Shown here piece by piece: positions 7,701-12,482 of a stretch of 12,482 nt of DNA. Both the position numbers and the translations under genes were made by a program. Where the stretch lies: assembly GCA_937974195.1 (NCBI GenBank), contig CALJIC010000274.1, forward strand, positions 1-12,482. The letters are read 5' to 3'. Origin of the DNA: an uncultured Roseiflexaceae bacterium. Lineage in GTDB: Bacteria; Chloroflexota; Chloroflexia; Chloroflexales; Roseiflexaceae. The notes under the pieces were generated by a model that made no database searches, was not told where the DNA came from, and saw only the letters and a list, made by a program, of their open reading frames with translations. How positions within the stretch are numbered: the stretch's first letter is position 1; the number at the start of each line of letters is the position of its first letter.

Positions 7701-7842
7701 GCCGTCCGGGCCCGGGCCCTACCGCGCCAGCGTGCGCCTGACCAGCAACGACCCGCGCAGCCCGACGGTGACGCTCCCGGTCGAGGTGCGCATGCTGCCG
7801 GCGCCGTACGAGCAGGCGCTGCCGGCTGTCCTCCGCCCGTAG
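4783..7842 (+). CDS. Secreted subtilisin-family (S8) protease, bacillopeptidase F-like
   Basis: The protein has 1019 residues. A Sec signal peptide covers about 1-26. A propeptide of inhibitor I9 style lies at about 111-205. The S8 catalytic domain covers about 230-570, with Asp258 (ANIDTGV), His303 (NGHGTHTMG), oxyanion Asn408 (FAAGN) and Ser490 (GTSMAAPHVAGL). The run WNIRRIGADRVW, the NWFD segment after the Asp and NNSW fit the bacillopeptidase F-like group. Cysteines in and around the catalytic core suggest disulfides and an extracellular site. After it come a carboxypeptidase regulatory-like beta domain (about 628-705) and further beta-sandwich domains to about 1005, ending in the tail ALPAVLRP. 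The ATG at 4783 opens the signal peptide; the longer in-frame reading from 4678 would begin upstream of the predicted transcription start. Only a weak AAGG precedes the start. The likely role is degradation of external protein. The family is certain; the substrate is unknown. Confidence 0.95.
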   Translation: MRHLTSLCAALILALALPPAPPTSRAAPHPSAEATITADPASLTVTVPLGERATQTLRLAGVTQPGGVAVFEAQPAAPKALHTGPARVPLPPQRERIDPAIAAEAAKSLDGRADFVVFLNDQADLSAAYAIRDWAERGRFVYRTLTEHAERTQRDLRAALAARGVPFQPLWIVNAVRVRGTQSDIQAIAARADVALLRANRIHALPPLASPKSDSDLQHCSPDEPANPVCWNIRRIGADRVWREFGVDGSGVTVANIDTGVVFDHSALARQYRGNLGAGEISHSYNWFDPQGSLLAPTDTNGHGTHTMGTIVGRGAGTPEQPSFGVAPGARWIAAQGCQNIVCPEFDLIAAAQWLLAPTDLAGENPRPDLRPMIVNNSWAGAGGNDWYAGYTAAWRAAGIFPVFAAGNADTARSQSCSSISSPGDYPDVVAVGATDSADTVANFSLLGPAADGRLKPDFVAPGTHTAGQVGILSAYYPDTTSYRDLQGTSMAAPHVAGLVALLWSANPELIGDYDATYEILRATALPVSDTRCGDPLGAPNNVYGHGRIDAYGAVALARVDVPWLELASTRPAVAADGSAELEVTLAADRTPGPGTYSARLQIYGADLGQPPVTIPVTMIVTPIASPAIVTGRVLSADSGQGLAATVGALGGLGVATDSSGAYTLVLKPGEYTLTASALSYLPGTQVVDAQPGTTQLDIVLQPDQPRIGLSAAQLSAELAFGQGQRISVTLTNPGRRTLHYAASAPTAHFTVRRSDSGEPDAPAFRWVDLPSDAPRLELGNDTFVEEVPLGISFPFYSYVFTETLVTSDGMLTFDVPFGYHGPTTRCFPADEIGFYLIAPLRADLDPERGGAVRYSTVGDGQTFVLSYEGVPRDDGPADETYTFQALLHRDGRIVFQYKSLPPPIPAISAGVQRSPWDYQEIGCGAGLALAEGLAIELRPQPPSSEWLAVIPAEGALGPGEQAQLEVLLSWTRPSGPGPYRASVRLTSNDPRSPTVTLPVEVRMLPAPYEQALPAVLRP

Positions 7843-7844
7843 AA

Positions 7845-7853
7845 TGGTATAAT
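7845..7853 (+). promoter_or_regulatory. Extended -10 (TGGTATAAT) directly before the DUF2231 gene
   Basis: A perfect extended -10, TGG plus TATAAT at 7848-7853, begins 2 nt after the protease stop. Only 8 nt separate it from the ATG at 7862, so the transcript should start at or within about 2 nt of the start codon. There is no Shine-Dalgarno in the interval. Confidence 0.6.
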
Positions 7854-7861
7854 GGCCGCCG

Positions 7862-8299
7862 ATGTACCCGCTCCACCCGTTCACCGTCCATCTACCGATC
7901 GGCCTGCTGATCGGCAACGCCCTGCTCACGCTGCTGTACCTGCGGAGCAGCAACGAGGCGTACGAGACGAGCGCGTACCACTGCCTGTGGCTCGGCTGGC
8001 TGCTGCTGCTGCCGGCCGTCGCCAGCGGCACGTTGGACGCCGCGCGCCAGGTGCTGGACCCTGCGAACCCGCGCCCCGACGCGCTCCCCTGGGTCAACGC
8101 GCACGCCGGAGTTGGGCTGGCGCTGCTGGCCGTCTACTGGCACGTGTGGCAGCTGCGCCGGCGCCGGCCCGCCATCCTGAGCGAGGCGCGGGCGCGCCGC
8201 GGCTACCTCGCCTGGCTCGCGTTCGGCGTGCTGCTGATAGTGCTGGACGGCTGGCTGGGCGGGAAGCTGGTGTACACCTTGCGGCTCGGCGCGTACTAG
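7862..8299 (+). CDS. DUF2231 family membrane protein
   Basis: The protein has 145 residues with four hydrophobic helices at about 10-28, 40-57, 79-97 and 115-130. It carries the DUF2231 hallmarks: HPFTVHLPIGLLIG at 5-18 with His5 and His10, SGTLDA at 55-60 after the second helix, an NAHAG with His81 in the third, and the C-terminal GGKLVYTLRLG at 133-143. The family is an integral membrane domain of unknown function; its conserved histidines have led to suggestions of haem or metal binding, which is not shown here. The start is fixed by the N-terminal motif, which begins at residue 5. The gene lies 19 bp after the protease stop but has its own -10 box and no ribosome binding site, so leaderless expression is likely. 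Confidence 0.85.
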   Translation: MYPLHPFTVHLPIGLLIGNALLTLLYLRSSNEAYETSAYHCLWLGWLLLLPAVASGTLDAARQVLDPANPRPDALPWVNAHAGVGLALLAVYWHVWQLRRRRPAILSEARARRGYLAWLAFGVLLIVLDGWLGGKLVYTLRLGAY

Positions 8300-8309
8300 G
8301 CCACAGGCC

Positions 8310-8635
8310 GTACGCTCTCCGCCGGAAGTTCGGTGGGCCGCTCGCCTGTCGGACGCTTCCTACCGGGAGGTCCGGAGGGCCGCTCGCCTGTCGGACGCTC
8401 TCCGCCGGAAGATCCGGAGAGCCGCAGGCCGCCCCGGACGCTTCCTGCCGGGAGGTCCGGAGGGCCGCTCGCCTGTCGGACGCTCTCCGCCGGAAGATCC
8501 GGAGGGCCGCAGGCCGCCCCGGACGCTTCCTGCCGGGAGGTCCGGAGGGCCGCAGACCGGACACCTTCCGTCAGGAGATCCGGAGGGCCGCACGGACGCT
8601 TCCTGCCGGGAGGTCCGGAGGGCCGCAGGCCCTCC
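8310..8635. repeat. Tandem array of eight alternating hairpin units
   Basis: Eight units of 35-43 bp start at 8310, 8351, 8393, 8436, 8478, 8521, 8559 and 8594. They alternate between type B (core CTCTCCGCCGGAAGATCC) and type A (core CTTCCTGCCGGGAGGTCC). Each ends in GGAGGGCCGC plus a spacer: TCGCCTGTC after the first, second and fourth units, AGGCCGCCCC after the third and fifth. One A (42) plus one B (43) makes an 85-bp higher-order repeat, seen twice. Each A unit folds as GGAC-x-CTTCC-loop-GGGAG-GTCC, a 9-bp stem with one bulge. The open frame across it is not coding, since an 85-bp period shifts frame. The last unit ends in the 19-bp hairpin also present at 4552-4570. The array occupies most of the gap between the DUF2231 and acyltransferase genes. 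Confidence 0.85.
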
Positions 8636-8650
8636 GAGATCCTTATTTTC

Positions 8651-8691
8651 CTCGCTGCTCTGCGGCGACTATGTCGCCGCAGAGCAGCGAG
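8651..8691. repeat. Perfect 19-bp inverted repeat
   Basis: CTCGCTGCTCTGCGGCGAC at 8651-8669 pairs with its exact reverse complement at 8673-8691 around a 3-nt TAT loop. It follows the repeat array by 15 bp and is preceded by an AT-rich CCTTATTTTC. There is no T-tract after it on either strand, so a standard intrinsic terminator is unlikely. It may be an RNA-stabilising or processing hairpin, or part of a dispersed element. Confidence 0.75.
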
Positions 8692-8728
8692 ACAGAACCG
8701 AAGGCACCGTGGTGCAGTTACTCATTGA

Positions 8729-8763
8729 GGCGCTCCGCCGGAGCGCCGCCAACCACCGGAGGA
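8729..8763 (+). promoter_or_regulatory. Leader hairpin and ribosome binding site of the acyltransferase
   Basis: GGCGCTCC-GCC-GGAGCGCC (8729-8747) is a perfect 8-bp stem. Eleven nt later comes GGAGGA at 8758-8763, a strong Shine-Dalgarno 6 nt from the ATG at 8770. This site sets the start and rules out the longer in-frame reading from 7852. Confidence 0.6.
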
Positions 8764-8769
8764 ATAGGG

Positions 8770-9438
8770 ATGCTCGGCGCGCTGATGTACTTTCTGCTCT
8801 GGCTGCCGCTTAACATCGTCAGGCGCGTGTGGTGGAACTGGAAGGTCGAGGGGGTCGAGAACCTGCCGCCGCGGCCGCAGGGGTGCGTGCTGGCGGCGAA
8901 CCACCTGAACTGGACGGACATCCACATCCTCGGCGCGTCGCTGCCGCTCTCCCACCGCCCCTGGTGGATCGCCAAGGTCGAGCTGTTCGACAACCGGTTC
9001 GCCAACTGGTGGCTGCGCGAGATGCAGTCCATCCCGATCCGGCGCGGCAAGCGCGACCTCGCGGCGCTGGCCGCGGCTGAGGATGCGCTGCGCGCCGGGG
9101 CGGCGCTGGTGATCTTCCCCGAGGGCCACCGCAGCGACACCGGGCAGCTGCAGGAGGGCAAGAGCGGCGCCGTGCGGCTGGCGGTGCGCAGCGGCGTGCC
9201 GATCGTCCCGATCGCGATCTACGGCACCGAGCGCGGCCTGAGCGGCGCGCTCACGCGCAAGCCGATCCGGGTGCGGATCGGCAAGCCCTACCAGCCGGTC
9301 GTCGAGAACCCGGACCACATCCCGCCCGACAAGATGAGCGAGCTGACCGACGAGCTGATGCTGCGCATCGCCGAGCTGATGCCGGAGCAGTACTGGGGCC
9401 ACTACCGCTCGAAGATGCTGGCGGAGAAGACCGCCTAG
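8770..9438 (+). CDS. plsC: 1-acyl-sn-glycerol-3-phosphate acyltransferase, PlsC type
   Basis: This membrane-associated enzyme should acylate lysophosphatidic acid or a similar acceptor in phospholipid synthesis. The 222 residues are within the usual family length. A hydrophobic N-terminus at about 3-18 should anchor the protein. Motif I is NHLNWTD at 44-50 (the catalytic His-x4-Asp, H45 and D50). IPIRRGKRD is motif II at 88-96. FPEGHRS is motif III at 116-122, with His in place of the more common Thr, and VPIVPIAI at 143-150 is motif IV. KSGAVRLA at 131-138 also fits. The start is fixed by GGAGGA. No other lipid gene lies nearby, although accC at the right end is upstream in the same metabolism. 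Exact acceptor specificity cannot be read from the sequence. Confidence 0.92.
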   Translation: MLGALMYFLLWLPLNIVRRVWWNWKVEGVENLPPRPQGCVLAANHLNWTDIHILGASLPLSHRPWWIAKVELFDNRFANWWLREMQSIPIRRGKRDLAALAAAEDALRAGAALVIFPEGHRSDTGQLQEGKSGAVRLAVRSGVPIVPIAIYGTERGLSGALTRKPIRVRIGKPYQPVVENPDHIPPDKMSELTDELMLRIAELMPEQYWGHYRSKMLAEKTA

Positions 9439-9484
9439 GGGGAGGCGGCGCGGCGCTGCTGCGGCGGCCGCGCCAACTGGTAAA

Positions 9485-9537
9485 CCCCCTCTTCCAGGCG
9501 CGTTGGGAGAGGGGGCGTGGGTGAGGGCGGCGCCCTC
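9485..9537. terminator. Hairpin terminator between convergent genes
   Basis: CCCCCTCTTCCA at 9485-9496 pairs over 12 bp (one T·G wobble) with 9504-9515 around a 7-nt loop. A second stem, GAGGGC-GGC-GCCCTC, follows at 9523-9537. A GC-rich inverted repeat at 9447-9454/9467-9474 precedes them. The position between the acyltransferase stop (9438) and the stop of the leftward 44-residue gene (9555) fits bidirectional termination. The sequence resembles a CCCCCTCT...AGAGGGGG...GGTGAGGG hairpin that I recall as widely dispersed in Chloroflexota and other genomes. No T-tract. Confidence 0.55.
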
Positions 9538-9554
9538 CGTCGTCGCTCGGGCGG

Positions 9555-9689
9555 CTAGGAGATCAGCCGGCCCTCCTCGGGCTCGCCGAGGATCTTGTTC
9601 GTGAGGTAGAGCGCCAGGCGGGTGGCCAGCGCGCTCAGGATGAGGCTCAGCAGCCCGTACACCAGCCGCCGCCGCAGATCGTCATCCAT
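9555..9689 (-). CDS. Small single-TM hypothetical protein, 44 residues
   Basis: The reading frame encodes MDDDLRRRL, then a hydrophobic helix at about 9-29, then NKILGEPEEGRLIS. The acidic-basic N-terminus, one membrane helix and a charged tail look like a true small membrane protein rather than random frame. It starts 21 bp after the stop of the YugP-like peptidase on the same strand. GGAGAGG lies 11 nt upstream and GGTGAT about 5 nt upstream. The gene is too short for common ORF cut-offs. I do not recognise a family. Its position suggests cotranscription with the peptidase, perhaps as a partner or modulator, which is inference. Confidence 0.6.
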   Translation of the reverse strand: MDDDLRRRLVYGLLSLILSALATRLALYLTNKILGEPEEGRLIS

Positions 9690-9710
9690 CAGATCACCAT
9701 CCTCTCCAAA

Positions 9711-10424
9711 CTACTCGCGGCGGCTCATCCCGGCCAGCATCAGCACCCAGTAGAGCAGCTGCATCACCGCCTGCGCCGCGCCGGCCACGTAGGTCAGCGC
9801 CGCCGCGTTCAGCATCTCGCTGACGCCAGCGGCCTCCTGGGTCGTCACCAGGCCGTTGCGCGCCAGCATCTCGCGCGCCCGCGCGCTGGCGTTGAACTCC
9901 ACCGGCAGCGTGACCAGCGAGAAGACCACCGCCGCGCTCATCAGCGCCACGCCGGCCCAGGCGACGCTCAGCCCGCCGCCCGCGAACGCCGCCAGCGCGA
10001 TGCCGATGAAGAACAGCAGCGTGCCGAGCTGCGAGCCGATGTTGGCGATGCCGACGATCCCCGAGCGCAGCTGCAGCCAGAAGTACCCCTGCTTATCCTG
10101 CACGGCGTGCCCGAGCTCGTGCGCCACGATCGCCAGCGCCGCCACCGACGGCACGTGCGCCGACCCCTCCGAGAGGCGGATGACCTTCTCGCGCGGGTCG
10201 TAGTGGTCGGTCAGCATGCCCGGCACCAGCTCCACGCCCAGGTGCTCGAGGCGCTCGCTGCGCATCAGCACCCGCGCGACATCGGCGCCGGTGAGGCCCT
10301 GCATGTTGCGGACCTCGGAATATTTGCGATAGGTCGACGAGACGCGCCACTGGGCGTAGAGCGCCAGGAGCAGCGCCGGGGCCATAAAGAGTATATAGCG
10401 CGGATCGATGAACGGAAAGAACAT
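9711..10424 (-). CDS. YugP-like membrane zinc metallopeptidase
   Basis: The 237 residues match the YugP/PF04298 zinc metallopeptidase family in length and order. An N-terminal TM helix lies at about 10-25. A cytoplasmic or membrane-proximal domain contains the zinc motif HELGH at 102-106 (His102, Glu103, His106), preceded by the family segment DHYDPREKVIRLSEG at 73-87. After TM helices at about 122-148 and 152-172 comes TLPVEFNASARA at 172-183, where Glu176 is the likely third zinc ligand. A last TM helix lies at about 212-232. The start at 10424 was chosen because AGGAGGA is 6 nt upstream; the longer GTG start at 10445 lacks one. A promoter sits 43 bp upstream. It heads a likely operon with the 44-residue protein. 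The substrate is unknown. Confidence 0.9.
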   Translation of the reverse strand: MFFPFIDPRYILFMAPALLLALYAQWRVSSTYRKYSEVRNMQGLTGADVARVLMRSERLEHLGVELVPGMLTDHYDPREKVIRLSEGSAHVPSVAALAIVAHELGHAVQDKQGYFWLQLRSGIVGIANIGSQLGTLLFFIGIALAAFAGGGLSVAWAGVALMSAAVVFSLVTLPVEFNASARAREMLARNGLVTTQEAAGVSEMLNAAALTYVAGAAQAVMQLLYWVLMLAGMSRRE

Positions 10425-10466
10425 GCGCACTCCTCCTCTGGTCACCGTCTATGGCGACACGATTTC

Positions 10467-10475
10467 ATTATAGCA
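10467..10475 (-). promoter_or_regulatory. Extended -10 promoter of the metallopeptidase gene
   Basis: The minus strand reads TGCTATAAT, a perfect extended -10. Transcription would begin near 10460, giving a leader of about 36 nt that includes the AGGAGGA. It lies in the 82-bp gap after the YtxH-like gene, so the peptidase has its own promoter. The -35 is poor. Confidence 0.6.
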
Positions 10476-10506
10476 GCGGGGCGGCGCGGCAGGCATTAGA
10501 GCGCTG

Positions 10507-10755
10507 TTAGAGCGCCTTTTCGCCCTCGCCCGCGGGCTGCTCACGCGCCGCGCGCACCTGGGCCACCGCCGAGGAGGCGATCTGCGCGGCCCGGGCTGCC
10601 ACGTCGTCGCTGCGGCGCAGCTCGATGCCGCCCTCGGGCAGTGGCGCGGCTTCGGAGACCGCGCGCCGGAACAGCAGCGCGGCCAGCACGCCGACGATCA
10701 CGCCCGAGAAGAGACCGGCCAGGAGCAGACGGTTGTCGCTGTCGTACATGTTCAT
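10507..10755 (-). CDS. Small YtxH-like single-TM protein
   Basis: The product is 82 residues from the ATG at 10755; starts at GTG 10767 (86 aa) and ATG 10749 (80 aa) are also possible, and none has a clear Shine-Dalgarno. A short polar N-terminus is followed by one Gly-rich membrane helix (RLLLAGLFSGVIVGVLAALLF) ending in RR. After it comes an Ala/Arg/Gln-rich amphipathic tail, likely helical. This layout is like YtxH-domain proteins, but similarity is by pattern only. A near-consensus promoter lies immediately upstream, implying steady expression. The function is unknown. Confidence 0.65.
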   Translation of the reverse strand: MNMYDSDNRLLLAGLFSGVIVGVLAALLFRRAVSEAAPLPEGGIELRRSDDVAARAAQIASSAVAQVRAAREQPAGEGEKAL

Positions 10756-10793
10756 TAAATTTCGCACGTTATCGGATCAAGGATAGTGCAATA

Positions 10794-10821
10794 ATTGTAC
10801 CGCGAACGGCCGGCGTGTCAA
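10794..10821 (-). promoter_or_regulatory. Near-consensus sigma-70 promoter of the YtxH-like gene
   Basis: The minus strand reads TTGACA (10821-10816), 16 bp, then TACAAT (10799-10794). Transcription should begin near 10787, about 20 nt before the GTG and 32 nt before the ATG. This is the closest match to consensus in the window. Confidence 0.75.
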
Positions 10822-10914
10822 CGTGGCCGCCTGCCGCGCGGCGCCCGGGCCGGGGCGCGCGGAGAGAGGCGAGGTGTCCTGGCTTCGCCGGTGCGCCACG
10901 CCACCGGCATGGCG

Positions 10915-10920
10915 TATAAT
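10915..10920 (+). promoter_or_regulatory. -10 box immediately before the epsilon-like gene
   Basis: TATAAT at 10915-10920 lies 7 nt before the ATG at 10928, so the transcript should start at or next to the start codon. No Shine-Dalgarno precedes that ATG and no clear -35 is seen. It probably drives both the small gene and accC. Confidence 0.55.
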
Positions 10921-10927
10921 GCGCTCC

Positions 10928-11179
10928 ATGCGCATAGAGATCACCCCCGACCCGCTGGACGAAGACGTCGTGGCCGCCGCGCTCGCCGCCATCGCGCTGT
11001 ACACTGAGGCCGCGCCGGGCCCGGCCGCACCCGCCCGCCCGGTGTGGCGGACCGCAGCCGTGCTCGCGGCGCAGGGCATCGCGCCGGCCCGCGCGGCGCC
11101 GCCGGCCACCTGGGCCGCCGCCGAGCGCATCGGGCGCGCCGCGCGCTGGAGCGGCGGCGCGCTGGATCTGTTCGACTGA
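10928..11179 (+). CDS. Small protein resembling acyl-CoA carboxylase epsilon subunit
   Basis: The product is 83 residues. It opens MRIEITPDPLDEDVVAAALA, continues AIALY, and then has an Ala/Pro linker, a W40RTAAVLAAQG segment and a W62AAAERIGR helix. The order of a short beta strand, a Pro-Asp-Glu turn, an Ala-rich helix and a Trp-containing helix resembles the epsilon subunit of actinobacterial acyl-CoA carboxylases (PF13822-like). In that family the subunit binds and stimulates the carboxyltransferase complex. Position supports this: the stop is 16 bp before the biotin carboxylase start. The start was set at 10928 by the protein pattern and the -10 box; the longer frame from 10823 runs through the promoter. 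The similarity is by eye and the family is poorly conserved, so treat it as a candidate. Confidence 0.55.
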   Translation: MRIEITPDPLDEDVVAAALAAIALYTEAAPGPAAPARPVWRTAAVLAAQGIAPARAAPPATWAAAERIGRAARWSGGALDLFD

Positions 11180-11195
11180 GACGAGCTGCACGACG

Positions 11196-12482
<1,287 letters not shown>

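Noticed and set aside
8310..8635. CRISPR array
   Set aside because: Spacers are short, recur and alternate, repeats are two types of about 33 bp, and no cas gene is present.
8333..8728. Open frame across the tandem array giving Gly/Arg/Pro repeats
   Set aside because: The 85-bp period shifts frame between copies, and the conserved feature is the hairpin, not the codons.
7852..8769. In-frame N-terminal extension of the acyltransferase back to 7852
   Set aside because: It overlaps the DUF2231 gene in another frame, crosses the tandem array, and the GGAGGA 6 nt before 8770 fixes the start.
10496..10515. Direct repeat TTAGAGCGC, two copies 11 bp apart, at the end of the YtxH-like gene
   Set aside because: Only two short copies, one including the stop codon; no evidence of function.

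Overview
The window is about 70% G+C, densely coded and bacterial. Gene content and protein style suggest a member of the Chloroflexota, probably class Chloroflexia. The clues are a bacillopeptidase F-like secreted protease with a Leu-Pro-x-Val-Leu-Arg type C-terminus, a YugP-type membrane metallopeptidase, DUF2231, and a dispersed CCCCCTCT/AGAGGGGG hairpin. This placement is an inference from protein style, not a marker-gene result. No rRNA, tRNA, CRISPR array, insertion sequence or phage gene was found.

Layout from left to right: aspS (bacterial aspartyl-tRNA synthetase) and a PduO-type cobalamin adenosyltransferase run rightward. They meet, across a long hairpin, a leftward two-gene operon encoding a two-TM exported protein with tandem His motifs and a YtkA/FixH-like lipoprotein, possibly copper handling. 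A 335-bp divergent region with promoters both ways and a hairpin repeat leads to a 1019-residue secreted S8 protease, then a four-helix DUF2231 membrane protein. A 470-bp non-coding stretch follows, holding eight alternating hairpin-forming tandem repeats, a perfect 19-bp hairpin and a short leader hairpin ahead of a PlsC-type acyltransferase. A hairpin terminator separates this from leftward genes: a 44-residue membrane protein, a YugP-like zinc metallopeptidase and a single-TM YtxH-like protein. The right end holds a rightward pair, a small protein resembling an acyl-CoA carboxylase epsilon subunit and a biotin carboxylase (accC). The latter is cut by the window edge, where the sequence degenerates into a run of 16 C.

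Most genes are housekeeping or envelope functions: translation, cofactor activation, phospholipid synthesis, the first step of fatty acid or acyl-CoA carboxylation, and secreted or membrane proteolysis. No coherent new multi-gene system is visible. The most unusual elements are the alternating A/B hairpin repeat array, its shared 19-bp hairpin about 4 kb away, the duplicated His-x12-His-x-His motif in the exported protein, and two genes whose -10 box lies 7-8 nt from the start codon and which should therefore be transcribed without leaders.
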